Of a DNA stretch of 64,000 bases, positions 26,063 to 35,306 are shown piece by piece (within the stretch, counting starts at the first letter, position 1; each line of letters begins with the position of its first letter). The position numbers were made by a program, and so were the translations under genes. This DNA comes from Rhizobium deserti (lineage in GTDB: Bacteria > Pseudomonadota > Alphaproteobacteria > Rhizobiales > Rhizobiaceae): assembly GCF_004358025.1 (NCBI RefSeq), contig NZ_SMTL01000003.1:1-64000 (forward strand). The letters are read 5' to 3'. Below the pieces are notes generated by a model. That model was given only the letters and a program-made list of their open reading frames with translations. It did no database searches and had not been told where the DNA came from.

Positions 26063-27988
26063 TTAAAGCCTGGAGACTTGCAGTTCCTCGGCAAGCGAGG
26101 CTATCTCTTCGACTGCCGCGGCCAGATCTTCAGCGCCGCGGGACTGTTGCCGCGCTGCGGTTGCTGCCTGTTCAGCCGCAGCACTGGCCTGCTGGGCAAC
26201 AGCCGCAATCTGCAGCGTCCCCGCCTGGACCTGTTTTGTCGCGACAAGGATGGCCTCGGCGGCATCCAGCACTCCTGTACTACTCTGAACCATGACCTCT
26301 ATGGCGGCTTCAGCTCCATTCAGCCTGTCGATGATGATGCGGTTTCGGGCAATCTCGGCCTCCGACGTCACGATGATCGATTCCAGTTCGCGCTGCACAG
26401 TGGCGATCTGGATGCGGATGGCGCGCACGATGTCCTTGACGCCATCGATATTTTCGCCGGCATCCTGGGCCAACTTTCTAATATCGGTCGAGACGACGGA
26501 AAAGCCGCGGCCTGCTTCGCCGGCGCGCGCCGCTTCCACGGAACCGCTGACAGCAAGCATGCTGGTCTGCACCGCGACCAGGATGATGCGATCGACCGTG
26601 CGCTCGATTTGAAAACCGATCTCGCCGAGAGCATTCAGTCTCGTCAGCGCATCCCGTGTGTCAGCAAGTGCGCCGGATATTCCGGCGCTGATGGTTTCGA
26701 GGCCCGTGCGGTTTTGTTGCAGCAAATCGCGCACTTGGGCGGTTTGGAGCCCCGCCTGCTCGGCACTTGCCCGGACTTGATCGGTACTTCTCTCGATCTG
26801 CGCCATGGCGGCATTGGCTTGTTGGGTTGCGGCCGCCTGGGCCTGGGCGCCCCTGCTGATCTGCTCGATGGCGATCAGGATCTGCCCGGCAGCGCCCGAA
26901 AGTTCCTGTACGGTCGAGGAAAGCTCCTCTGCGGCGGATGCGACCTCTTCCGCTTGGGAGGAAAGACCTATGTCCGTCATGAGATCATCGGCCAAAGCTG
27001 CTAGCGCTTGGGCGGTTTGCTGGCTTTCGTCCAAAGCTGCCGTTTGCTGCTGCACCGCCCGCTGCGCTTCGCTGGCTGCAGCAGACTGCTGCTCGGCCGC
27101 GGCCGCGACCGTCTCGGAACCCTTTTGGGCCTCGCGGGTGGCAACTTCCGCTTCAATGGCGGCAACCAGAATGGTCTGGCTGCCTTGTGAGAGCTGGTTG
27201 AGGCTTGCGCGGATGGCACCGAGCTCGCCGGCCACTACCTTGCCGACCGTCGTCTGTTCTCTTGCCTTGTCGGCAGCCGACTTGACCAGGTCGGCAATTT
27301 CACGGACGCCGCTGACAATTGTTTCGGCATGCTTGGTGACGTCGCGCGAGCTGCGCTCAGCGGTTTCGGCCAGAGCTCGGACCTCGTCTGCAACAACCGC
27401 GAAGCCCTTGCCCTCCTCGCCGGCGCGTGCCGCCTCGATCGCCGCATTTAGCGCAAGCAGATTGGTGCGATCGGAAATATCGGCGACGGCAACTGTGGTG
27501 GCGCCTATGCTTTCAGCATGAGCCTGCAGATTGTCGATGACAGTAACCGAACCAATTTGACGCGCGGCGTTGGTTTCGATCGCCGTCACCGACCCTTCTA
27601 TCTGGGCCGCAGAATCAAGAACGATCGCTTGCAGCTCCTCCGTTCTTCGGCGCGCGGCCTCGGCTTCGGCGCGCGTTTCCGAGAAGCGGACCGAGAGATG
27701 TGTGGTCGCGGAAAGCGATTCATGGGCGGCACCGGCAGCTTCCTCGGCACCGGACGCGATCTGCTCAAGGGCTCGGCGCAGTTCCTCGGCAGCCGAGGCT
27801 GCTTCGGCGACGCCGCTTGCCAATTCTTCCGTTGCCGCACCAATCCGCTCGGCAGCCTTCTGCTGGCGCAGCCGCGAGCGGTCCTGCGACCGGCGGACGA
27901 CAGCGGTTTTCTCGGCGCCAGGAGCGAGAGGCCCTGCCTTGCTTGCCTTTGCCTTCGCCGCCAGTTGAGAAGTCTTCACGAGCGCCAT
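26063..27988 (-). CDS. Soluble chemoreceptor with two signalling tips
   Basis: A 641-residue, Ala/Glu/Gln-rich coiled-coil protein with no transmembrane or recognised ligand-binding domain. Residues about 170-206 hold a canonical MCP hairpin tip (DRTNLLALNAAIEAARAGEEG...). Residues about 463-505 hold a second, degenerate tip (SMLAVSGSVEAARAGEAGRGF...). Long heptad helices surround both. The ATG at 27988 gives the most plausible N-terminus; the open frame extends 37 codons further without support. It is the first gene of the che operon, so it is probably the operon's own receptor, cytoplasmic and perhaps FrzCD-like in behaviour. Confidence 0.85.
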   Translation of the reverse strand: MALVKTSQLAAKAKASKAGPLAPGAEKTAVVRRSQDRSRLRQQKAAERIGAATEELASGVAEAASAAEELRRALEQIASGAEEAAGAAHESLSATTHLSVRFSETRAEAEAARRRTEELQAIVLDSAAQIEGSVTAIETNAARQIGSVTVIDNLQAHAESIGATTVAVADISDRTNLLALNAAIEAARAGEEGKGFAVVADEVRALAETAERSSRDVTKHAETIVSGVREIADLVKSAADKAREQTTVGKVVAGELGAIRASLNQLSQGSQTILVAAIEAEVATREAQKGSETVAAAAEQQSAAASEAQRAVQQQTAALDESQQTAQALAALADDLMTDIGLSSQAEEVASAAEELSSTVQELSGAAGQILIAIEQISRGAQAQAAATQQANAAMAQIERSTDQVRASAEQAGLQTAQVRDLLQQNRTGLETISAGISGALADTRDALTRLNALGEIGFQIERTVDRIILVAVQTSMLAVSGSVEAARAGEAGRGFSVVSTDIRKLAQDAGENIDGVKDIVRAIRIQIATVQRELESIIVTSEAEIARNRIIIDRLNGAEAAIEVMVQSSTGVLDAAEAILVATKQVQAGTLQIAAVAQQASAAAEQAATAARQQSRGAEDLAAAVEEIASLAEELQVSRL

Positions 27989-28310
27989 CGGATGTCCATC
28001 ATTTTGATTGGCCTGACTGGTTGAAATGCCGCAAGTTGCGATCATGCATAACCAAGGCTGCTGAGATTGCCGAATTGTATGGCGCAAAGGCCAACCCAAA
28101 TCAATGATGGCTCCATCCGTCTTCGCATTACGGTTACCTTGAGGCTGACGCCGGCAAAGGGGCCGGTTCTTGAAGAGGTTTCACGATCAGCGAACACATG
28201 TCGCTCCGGTCGATACCGACGCAGAAACGTCGCAAGCTGCCACGCAAGATAAAGAGATGACCGCACTGCCAGCTCCCGAGCAGCAAATTGCGCCTCCGTC
28301 AGCATGTCAG

Positions 28311-28335
28311 GGAACGAAAATCGACGCACGGGGTT
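28311..28335 (+). promoter_or_regulatory. Near-consensus EcfG-type promoter
   Basis: GGAAC at 28311-28315, 16 bases, then GGTT at 28332-28335, one base off the EcfG -10 CGTT. It lies about 40 bases upstream of the 25-residue membrane gene and would fit general-stress control of the two-gene operon. The remainder of 28000-28310 shows no supported gene. Confidence 0.4.
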
Positions 28336-28373
28336 GACGGACCGCAAAGATAATAATGAATCAGGAGCTCATC

Positions 28374-28451
28374 ATGGGTCGCGGTATTCTTCTCTGGCTG
28401 CTTGGCATTCCATTGCCGATCATCATTCTGCTCGTTCTCTTCATGCGTTGA
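28374..28451 (+). CDS. 25-residue single-pass membrane peptide
   Basis: A tiny ORF beginning MGRGILLWLLGIP, almost wholly hydrophobic and ending in MR. A strong AGGAG site lies eight bases upstream. Small proteins of this kind are common in rhizobial stress regulons. It is followed 11 bases later by a larger membrane protein gene, so the two are probably cotranscribed from the EcfG-like promoter. Confidence 0.65.
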   Translation: MGRGILLWLLGIPLPIIILLVLFMR

Positions 28452-28462
28452 GGGGAACTCAG

Positions 28463-29371
28463 ATGGCGTTCACAACATCAAGCGGGACATCGGCCTTGCC
28501 GGTCGAGTCCTCGAAATCGGCGATTAGCTGGGGCCCAATTATTGGCGGCGCAGCGTCAGCCATCGGCGTCACGCTGATCCTCGTCATGTTCGGCTCCGGC
28601 CTGGGTCTGACGATGATTTCCCCATGGTCGGATCAGAGCAGCTCCGCTGAAACGGTGGGGCTCAGCGCCGCTATCTGGCTCGTCGTCGTGCAATGGCTTT
28701 CGGCTGCTCTCGGCGGCTACCTGACGGGACGCCTGAGAACGAAGTGGGCAGCGGTCCATACGGACGAAGTCTTCTTTCGCGACACCGCACATGGCTTCGT
28801 CACCTGGGCGATTGCTACCATCATCGTGGCGGGCTTCCTTACGTCTTCGCTGACATCTCTTGCCGGTGCTGGCGCCTCTGCTGTCGGAACAGCAGCACAG
28901 ACGGCAGGGATTGCGGGATCCGCTGCAGCGGCCTCATCCAGCGATGACACGTCGAGCAACCCAGCCACGGGCTACTTCACCGATGCTCTTCTTCGTCCGC
29001 AGCAGATCTCTGCCCGCGCCGAAACAGACAATGGTGCCGCCACGGCTGAAATCTCCCGCATTCTCGCCAATGGTGCAACAGCCGGCGGCGTGCCGGAAGA
29101 AGACAAGGCTTATATGGCTGGCATCGTCGCTGCCCGTACCGGCCTTTCTCCGGAGGAAGCCAGAGGCCGTGTCGATGGCGTCCTGAAGCGGGTAGAAGAC
29201 GCCAAGAATGCTGCCCAGCAGGCAGCCGACGAAGCTCGCAAGGCAGCCGCGACCACGGCCCTGATCGGCTCGCTCTCGCTGCTGGTCGGCGCTTTCATCT
29301 CCTGCGCAGCGGCAGCCTTGGGCGGCCGGCAGAGAGACGAAGAAGAAGACCTGCTGATCACCCGGGTCTGA
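28463..29371 (+). CDS. Multi-pass membrane protein (PhnA-like/YrzE-like), unknown function
   Basis: A 302-residue protein with hydrophobic segments near residues 20-45, 70-90, 110-135 and 265-290, and a long polar Ala/Ser/Thr-rich loop between the third and fourth. The C-terminus is DEEEDLLITRV. The ATG at 28463 follows GAGGGG, while the longer open frame runs through the 25-residue gene in another frame and is rejected. Proteins of this type are often annotated PhnA-like without evidence of phosphonate metabolism. A strong terminator follows. Confidence 0.7.
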   Translation: MAFTTSSGTSALPVESSKSAISWGPIIGGAASAIGVTLILVMFGSGLGLTMISPWSDQSSSAETVGLSAAIWLVVVQWLSAALGGYLTGRLRTKWAAVHTDEVFFRDTAHGFVTWAIATIIVAGFLTSSLTSLAGAGASAVGTAAQTAGIAGSAAAASSSDDTSSNPATGYFTDALLRPQQISARAETDNGAATAEISRILANGATAGGVPEEDKAYMAGIVAARTGLSPEEARGRVDGVLKRVEDAKNAAQQAADEARKAAATTALIGSLSLLVGAFISCAAAALGGRQRDEEEDLLITRV

Positions 29372-29390
29372 TTTCAGCCAATACCGAAAA

Positions 29391-29415
29391 GGGGCGCACA
29401 GGCGCCCCTTTTTTT
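29391..29415 (+). terminator. Rho-independent terminator
   Basis: A seven-base GC stem GGGGCGC / GCGCCCC with loop ACAG is followed by seven T residues. It lies 20 bases after the membrane protein stop and closes the two-gene operon. Confidence 0.9.
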
Positions 29416-29552
29416 GAGTCTCTTTCCTCGGCATCGGTCGGCTAGCCCATTGTCATTGCCGCATAAAAGGCGCATGATGAAGGCTTCAGCAGCCATTTAA
29501 AGGGCACTGCTGCTCGGGGCCGCAACCTCGGCCCCAAGGAAAGGAGGACGCC

Positions 29553-29774
29553 ATGTCTTCCGAAATGAACGCACCCATAACATCCCGCAATCTGGTCCGC
29601 ATCAGCGGATACGGATATCGCGAAAGCATACAGATCCAGCAGTCCCTCAACAGTAGCTTGGGCGACGTGCTCCCGGTGGGCCTGATCGGGGCGAACCTGA
29701 CGTTGTCACGGTTCGGCAGCGCCCACCTGAAAAGGATGAACACCGCTCCATCAACAGGCGTTCGTCTCGACTGA
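29553..29774 (+). CDS. 73-residue hypothetical protein
   Basis: A small soluble protein starting MSSEMNAPITSRNLVRISGYG, with a strong AAAGGAGG ribosome site a few bases upstream, which is the main reason to accept it. There are no cysteines, no membrane segment and no recognised domain. It lies alone between a terminator and a small basic protein gene. Confidence 0.5.
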   Translation: MSSEMNAPITSRNLVRISGYGYRESIQIQQSLNSSLGDVLPVGLIGANLTLSRFGSAHLKRMNTAPSTGVRLD

Positions 29775-29910
29775 CGTTGTGCCGGGTTAAGCGAGTTGCG
29801 GTTCGTTGTGCCTGCTGTCACAGAGTTACAGCCGCATTCGTTCTTGGCCCGGCGCGGCGCGCACAGATCACAGCAGTTCGACATAGTGTCGTCAGCAATG
29901 GGAGATCGAC

Positions 29911-30045
29911 ATGGCAAAAGGCCAAGTACGCAGCAATCGCGAAACTCGAAAACCGAAGAAGGACAAGGCCGCCGCTGCGGCGCCCGCGACTTTGGGCTCG
30001 CAAGTTAAACTTGCCGGCGGGACAGAGCCGGGAAAGAAGAAATAG
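29911..30045 (+). CDS. 44-residue basic low-complexity protein
   Basis: Begins MAKGQVRSNRETRKPKKDK, followed by an Ala-rich stretch and a GKKK end. Strongly basic, no fold predicted. The GGAGA ribosome site is well placed. Very similar short Lys-rich proteins (MAKGQxRSNxExKKPK...) are, from memory, common in Rhizobiaceae. Possibly nucleic-acid associated; the function is unknown. Confidence 0.7.
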   Translation: MAKGQVRSNRETRKPKKDKAAAAAPATLGSQVKLAGGTEPGKKK

Positions 30046-30151
30046 CAAAAATGGGGCGGCGCCACTCTGGCCCGCCGCACGTGCCTCTGGAACAGAGCAT
30101 CCGCATTCAAACGGATTGCGGGTGCATCCATTCGTGATTGCGGCACCAGCC

Positions 30152-30184
30152 AGCTGCAAAGCCTTTACCTGCGGCTTTGCAGCT
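30152..30184. terminator. 12-bp perfect hairpin at the exporter gene's 3' end
   Basis: AGCTGCAAAGCC (30152-30163) pairs exactly with GGCTTTGCAGCT (30173-30184) around a nine-base loop; the second arm touches the exporter stop codon. No T-run follows, so a rho-independent role is uncertain. It may be a processing or mRNA-stability element. Confidence 0.5.
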
Positions 30185-31646
30185 ATGCTTCCTGGGTAGT
30201 TTCGGCCGGCTGAGGCCGCGGAATGAACAGACAGGCCGGCACGATCAGGACCGCAATCACCAGCATGACCACGAAGGTTGCGTGCAAGGCTTGCTGCAGC
30301 GCGAGGCGGACCGCTTCGCCGTCTGCCAGAGCCGTGGCAGTTCCATCCAGCAGGCCGCGCAGTTGTTCCGGTGTGATCGGCTGGCCATTTGTCGAGTGCG
30401 CCAGGCCATAGGTCAGGACAGCACCCAATACAGCGGCGCCGAGCGTGCTTCCCAGATTGCGCGAAAAGACATTGGATGCCGTCGCACTGCCACGTTGCGA
30501 CCAGCTGACGCTTTCCTGAGTGAGAATCAGCGCACCGATATTCAGCAATCCCATGCCGATGCCCATGACCAGAGATCCCGCACCAGCGAGAATCGGCGAG
30601 CTGGAGGGGGACAGCAGGACAAGAAAGATCGTCCCCAACGGAATGAGGAAAGCCCCGGCCAGCATGATCGGCCGCAGGCCGAACCGTGGGAACTGGCGGG
30701 AAGCCACGGTCGCCCCGAAGGGCCAGCCGAGGAGCAGCATGGTCAGCGCGAAGCCAGCCACTAGCGGCGAGCGGTTGAGAACCGTCTGGACATACATGGG
30801 CAGAAAGGTCGTCAGCCCCATGATCGACATGCTGGCCAGGAAAACCGAGACATTGGCGAAAGCGATCGGCCGTTGCAGCCAGAGATCCGGCGCCACCATC
30901 GGCGCTTCGGCGCGCCGCTCCTGCCAAAGGAAGCCGGCAAGCGCGACCACGAAGACCACTGCTGCAATCAATGTATAGGTGGATGTGGCACTTTCCATTT
31001 CGGTCAAGGCGATCATCAAGGCGGAAATGGCGATGGCGAAGAGGCCTGCGCCAAGTACGTCGATCGACACGGAGCGCGTCTGCTTTTCCTCATGCAGGAA
31101 CAGCATGAAGCCCAAAGCGGCCAGCAGGCCGACCGGAACATTGATCCAGAAGATCCAGGCCCACGGAAGATTGTGGATGATGACGCTGCCCAAAAGCGGC
31201 CCGACCACGGCTGAAAGCGCCCAGACGCTGGCGAGATAGCCCTGCACCTTGCCGCGCTGGTTGCCGGGAAAAAGATCGGCGACCACGGTCATGGCGACCG
31301 GCTGGATGGCGCCGGCGCCAATGCCCTGCAGCAGCCGGAACACGATCATCGAAGGCATCGACCAGGCAAATCCGGCAAGCACGGAGGCGGCGAGAAAGAG
31401 GCCTATGCCGAGCAGGATCATCGGCTTGCGACCGTAGATATCGGAAAGCTTGCCGAAAACGACGGTCATGGCCGTCTGGCTCAGCAGAAAGGCGGAGAAA
31501 ACCCAGCTGTAAAGATTGATCTGGCCGAGTTGTGCAGCGATCTGCGGCATGGCAGTCGAGACAATCGTCGCCTCAATGGCGATCATCGCCATGCTGGCCA
31601 TGACCGCGACGACCACCAGCCCGCGATGAGAAGTTTTATCTGTCAT
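30183..31646 (-). CDS. MFS multidrug exporter, DHA2 (EmrB/QacA) type
   Basis: A 487-residue inner-membrane proton-coupled exporter with about 14 hydrophobic segments. Family motifs are visible: GKLSDIYGRKPM (loop 2-3 motif A), VFRLLQGIGAGAIQP (motif B region) and WIFWINVPVG. The substrate is unknown. The ATG at 31646 gives the usual MTDK-type N-terminus; an ATG nine codons upstream is possible, and neither has a clear ribosome site. It is alone on this strand downstream of kdpE, separated by about 160 bases. Confidence 0.9.
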   Translation of the reverse strand: MTDKTSHRGLVVVAVMASMAMIAIEATIVSTAMPQIAAQLGQINLYSWVFSAFLLSQTAMTVVFGKLSDIYGRKPMILLGIGLFLAASVLAGFAWSMPSMIVFRLLQGIGAGAIQPVAMTVVADLFPGNQRGKVQGYLASVWALSAVVGPLLGSVIIHNLPWAWIFWINVPVGLLAALGFMLFLHEEKQTRSVSIDVLGAGLFAIAISALMIALTEMESATSTYTLIAAVVFVVALAGFLWQERRAEAPMVAPDLWLQRPIAFANVSVFLASMSIMGLTTFLPMYVQTVLNRSPLVAGFALTMLLLGWPFGATVASRQFPRFGLRPIMLAGAFLIPLGTIFLVLLSPSSSPILAGAGSLVMGIGMGLLNIGALILTQESVSWSQRGSATASNVFSRNLGSTLGAAVLGAVLTYGLAHSTNGQPITPEQLRGLLDGTATALADGEAVRLALQQALHATFVVMLVIAVLIVPACLFIPRPQPAETTQEA

Positions 31647-31808
31647 GGAGGATCCAAGGCGCGAGCGCGCCATACGGGGGAATCGGCGGTCAAACGGCCG
31701 TCAGCACATATCAGCTCGTACTAACCATCGGAGCCCGAAGGTCAAGCAGGAAGTTGATAGACGTCAAATCAAAGGCGGCGACTATCCAAGCAGCCGCCAT
31801 CGATCCTG

Positions 31809-32516
31809 TCACGCGTCCTGCCGCTCATCGGCTTCGTGCAGCCGGTAGCCGACACCCGTCTCGGTAAGGAGATACTGCGGCTGGTCCGGCGTCTTTTCGA
31901 TCTTCTGGCGCAGCTGGCGCACATAAACGCGCAGATACTGAACATCGGTAAGACCATCCCAGACATGCTCCAGCAGGAAGCGGTGGGTCAGCACTTTGCC
32001 TGCATGCTGCACTAGGATGCGCAGAATATCGTATTCCTTCGGCGACAGCTTCACTTCCCGGCCCGCCACCCTGACGATGCGTTTGACAAGATCGACCGAT
32101 AAATCACCTGTCTGGAAGATGGGTTTTTCGCCCTGTGCCTGCAGCCTATGGCGCAACGCCACCCGGATGCGGGCAACGAGCTCGTTCATGCCGAAAGGTT
32201 TCGTGACATAATCGTCGGCGCCGAGTTCGAGCGCCTTGACGATGCCCGCCTCATCGGTCCGGCTGGACAGGATGACGATCGGCAGGTCGAGCCCCTCGCT
32301 CCGCCACCTGGCCAGGAGATCGTGGCCTGGCATATCCGGCAGGCCGAGGTCGAGGATAATGAGGTCAGGCTTGTCGGCCCTGGCGAGCTCGATCGCCACT
32401 TTGGCGTTCATCGCCTCGCTGATCGCATAATTCTGCGTTGAGAGGCCGACGCGCAGCAGCTTGCGGATCGGCGGTTCGTCGTCGACGATCAAAATGCGCA
32501 CCGCAGTCGTGGTCAT
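31809..32516 (-). CDS. kdpE: Response regulator KdpE
   Basis: A 235-residue OmpR/PhoB-family regulator: receiver with LIVDDEPPIRK and LIILDLGLPDMPG (phospho-acceptor Asp), TKPFGMNEL, and a C-terminal winged helix (SPKEYDILRILVQHAGKV...). Activates kdpFABC when potassium is limiting. Its start overlaps the kdpD stop (ATGA). Together with kdpD it lies downstream of kdpC on the same strand, so the sensor pair may be partly autoregulated. Confidence 0.95.
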   Translation of the reverse strand: MTTTAVRILIVDDEPPIRKLLRVGLSTQNYAISEAMNAKVAIELARADKPDLIILDLGLPDMPGHDLLARWRSEGLDLPIVILSSRTDEAGIVKALELGADDYVTKPFGMNELVARIRVALRHRLQAQGEKPIFQTGDLSVDLVKRIVRVAGREVKLSPKEYDILRILVQHAGKVLTHRFLLEHVWDGLTDVQYLRVYVRQLRQKIEKTPDQPQYLLTETGVGYRLHEADERQDA

Positions 32517-35242
32517 TGATGTTCTCCCAACGGGGGTGGCGCCGCCGGAACCGGCATGCGGATGGTGAAGACTGCGCCGGACGCATTCAAGCCATAGGCC
32601 GAGCGGTTGGCTGCCCGGACCGTGCCGCCCATGGCTTCGACGAAACCGCGGCAGATGGACAGGCCGAGCCCCGTGCCCGCCTGAACATGATCGCCTTTCC
32701 GGACCCGGTAGAAGCTGTCGAATATGCGCTCGAGGTCGTCGGGCGGGATGCCCGGTCCCTCGTCCATGACCGAAAACAGGACAGCGCCGCCGTCACGCCA
32801 GCCGCGGATGGTGATCAAGCTGCCCTCTGGCGCGTATTTTGCAGCATTGTCAATGAGGTTGAAAAAGACCTGCTCGAAGAGGACCGGATCGACCTTCAGC
32901 ATCGGCAGGTCGGGCGCAATGGCAATATCGAGCCTGTGAGCGGCGATGATCTTGACCGCGCGGCTGAGCGCCGTGCCGACGATATCGCCGGCGAAGTGGT
33001 AGGCGTAATTCGGCTCCATGGCGCCCGAGCCGATGCGCGTCATGTCGAGCAGATTGGCGATAAAGCGATTGAGGCGCTCGGATTCATCGATCACCGTGGT
33101 CAGCAGTTCGGCGCGGGCATCCTCCGGAATGTCCGCGCCGAAGTCCCTCAGCGTACCGGCCGAACCCATGATGGCCGCCAGCGGTGTTTTCAGGTCGTGG
33201 GAGATCGAGGTCAGCAGCGCGGTGCGCAGGCGGTCGGTCTCGGCGGCGAGTTTCGCCTTATCAACGTCGGAAACCAGTTGAATACGCTCGATCGCCAATG
33301 CCGCCTGATCGGCCAGGGCGTCGAACAGCCGCTGCTGATCGGGTGTCAGCAGCGGTCCTTGACGATCGTTGTCGAGACCGATGACGCCGACCGCCTCGCG
33401 GCCGGTGCGCAGCGGCAGATAAAGGCGCTTTGCTCCCGGTAGCGTGTCGGCAGCGCGGCCTGCGGGACGATTGTGCTCCCAGGCCCATTTGGCGGCGGCG
33501 ATATCGGCGTCCACCAGCGTATCGTCGGGCGGATAGCCGGCCTTGACCGCAATCGTATCGCCTTCCGGCAGAAGGATGACGACACGCAGCTTCAGCATGG
33601 AGGCGATCTGGAAGGCAGTCGCCCAAAGCACGTCATCCAGCGTTCCCGTCCCGGCGAGCTTCTTGGAGAAAAGGTAAAGGTCCTCGGTCGTGCGTGCCCG
33701 GTGGCGGGCGGCGGCGGCCTGTCGCTGAACGGCCGCGGTGAGGTTCGATGCGACAACGGCAACACCGAGGTAGAAGAACAGCGCCACAAGGCTTTCCGGG
33801 TCCTGCACCGTGAACGTGTAGCGTGGATCGAGGAAAAAGAAGTTGAAGGACAGCGCCCCAAGAACGGAGGCGAACAGACCCGGACCCAGCCCGCCCCGCA
33901 CCGCGGCCGCGAGGACGGCCATGAGGAACACCAGGGCCAGATTGCGCACATCCAGCGTCTGATCGAGAAAGTAGCCGACCAGAACGGCAAGCACGACGAA
34001 TATGCCGCTCTTGACATAAGGTTTGATCCTGACCGGCGTCGGGGCTGGCGCTGTCTTGACGCCGCGGAGCGGCTCACCCTCATTCGCATTGCCGGATATG
34101 ACATGGACGCTGATGTCCCCCGCATGGCGGATCAGCTCGTGGGTGACCGAGCCCTGCAGGATCTGCCGCCAGCGGGGTTTTCCCGGCCGACCGACGATGA
34201 TGTGGGTGAAGTTGTTGGCATTGGCATAAGCGATGATATCCCGCGACGGATGAAGCGCCGGCAAAGTGACCGTTTCAGCCCCGAGTTGCTGGGCAAGCCG
34301 CATATTGGCGGCAAGGCGATCCTTCTCGTCGTCGGAAAGGCTGATCGATTGCGGTGTTTCGAGATGCAGCACCGCCCAGGGTGCGCGCAGCCGATCGGCC
34401 TGCCGACGGGCATAGCGCACGAGGCTGGCGCCATTGCGGCCATGGTCGAGACAGACCAGGAGCCGCTCGCCTGCCGCCCAGGGTCCGGAGATCGCATGGG
34501 CTTGCATATGGTGCAGGAGCTGCTCGTCGACCCTTTGCGCGGTGCGCCTCAGCGCCAGTTCGCGCAACGCCGTCAGATTGCCGGGCGAAAAATAGTTCTC
34601 AACCGCCCGCCGCGCTGTTTGCGGCACATAAACCTTGCCGTCCTTCAGCCGCTTGATCAGATCATCGGGGGTGATGTCGATGATCTCGACGTCGTCGGCC
34701 TGATCGATGACCAGGTCGGGTACCGTCTCGCGCACCCGAACGCGGGTGATCTGCGCCACTACGTCATTGAGGCTCTCGACATGCTGGATGTTGAGCGTCG
34801 AATAGACGTCGATGCCCTGGGATAGGATTTCCTGCACATCCATATATCGCTTGGGATGACGGCTGCCGGCGGCGTTGGTGTGGGCAAGCTCGTCGACCAG
34901 AACGAGAGCCGGACGACGCGCGAGAATGGCATCGAGGTCCATTTCATCCAGATTCTGGCCCCGATAGTCGATCAACCTGCGTGGGACGATCTCGAAGCCC
35001 CGGATCAGTGCCTCCGTTTCCTGGCGGCCATGCGTTTCCACCACGCCGATCACGACATCCAGACCGTCTGCTTTGCGCGCGCGGCCCGACATCAGCATTT
35101 CATAGGTTTTGCCGACGCCCGGCGCCGCACCCAGGAAAATCTTCAGCCGACCTTGAGACTCGCGTGTCGCATGCTCGAGCAGCGCGTCCGGCGATGGCCT
35201 GGTGTCGATCTCACGGCCGTTTTCTCGGTGGGCGTCGGGCAT
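32513..35242 (-). CDS. kdpD: Osmosensitive K+ channel histidine kinase KdpD
   Basis: A 909-residue sensor of potassium and osmotic stress. The N-terminal KdpD domain has a Walker A-like GAAPGVGKT and RHPKRYMDV. A universal-stress-protein-like domain follows (about 255-370). Four closely spaced membrane segments lie at about 410-500. A GAF-like region, then HisKA (SISHDLKTPLAAIMGS) and an ATPase domain (NLIDNAAKYAPEG, DEGPGIP, GTGLGLS) complete it. The length is normal for the family. The gap of 64 bases to kdpC has no ORF. Confidence 0.96.
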   Translation of the reverse strand: MPDAHRENGREIDTRPSPDALLEHATRESQGRLKIFLGAAPGVGKTYEMLMSGRARKADGLDVVIGVVETHGRQETEALIRGFEIVPRRLIDYRGQNLDEMDLDAILARRPALVLVDELAHTNAAGSRHPKRYMDVQEILSQGIDVYSTLNIQHVESLNDVVAQITRVRVRETVPDLVIDQADDVEIIDITPDDLIKRLKDGKVYVPQTARRAVENYFSPGNLTALRELALRRTAQRVDEQLLHHMQAHAISGPWAAGERLLVCLDHGRNGASLVRYARRQADRLRAPWAVLHLETPQSISLSDDEKDRLAANMRLAQQLGAETVTLPALHPSRDIIAYANANNFTHIIVGRPGKPRWRQILQGSVTHELIRHAGDISVHVISGNANEGEPLRGVKTAPAPTPVRIKPYVKSGIFVVLAVLVGYFLDQTLDVRNLALVFLMAVLAAAVRGGLGPGLFASVLGALSFNFFFLDPRYTFTVQDPESLVALFFYLGVAVVASNLTAAVQRQAAAARHRARTTEDLYLFSKKLAGTGTLDDVLWATAFQIASMLKLRVVILLPEGDTIAVKAGYPPDDTLVDADIAAAKWAWEHNRPAGRAADTLPGAKRLYLPLRTGREAVGVIGLDNDRQGPLLTPDQQRLFDALADQAALAIERIQLVSDVDKAKLAAETDRLRTALLTSISHDLKTPLAAIMGSAGTLRDFGADIPEDARAELLTTVIDESERLNRFIANLLDMTRIGSGAMEPNYAYHFAGDIVGTALSRAVKIIAAHRLDIAIAPDLPMLKVDPVLFEQVFFNLIDNAAKYAPEGSLITIRGWRDGGAVLFSVMDEGPGIPPDDLERIFDSFYRVRKGDHVQAGTGLGLSICRGFVEAMGGTVRAANRSAYGLNASGAVFTIRMPVPAAPPPLGEHQ

Positions 35243-35306
35243 GCGGTACCTTTATCCCGGAAGGGAAAGCTGCGGCCATGGCAATCATGATCGCAGCCAT
35301 TTCAGA

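Noticed and set aside
25172..27004. A 610-codon open frame on the plus strand
   Set aside because: It lies antisense to the triple CheW and the receptor, which both have clear families; its translation shows no domain. Long antisense frames are common in GC-rich genes.
28304..28462. N-terminal extension of the membrane protein at 28463
   Set aside because: It overlaps the 25-residue gene in another frame, and the ATG at 28463 has a good ribosome site.
29818..30927. A 369-codon minus-strand frame
   Set aside because: It overlaps the MFS gene in another frame and the small basic gene on the opposite strand; low-complexity composition and no domain.
33473..34825. A 450-codon plus-strand frame
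   Set aside because: Antisense to kdpD with no recognisable motif.
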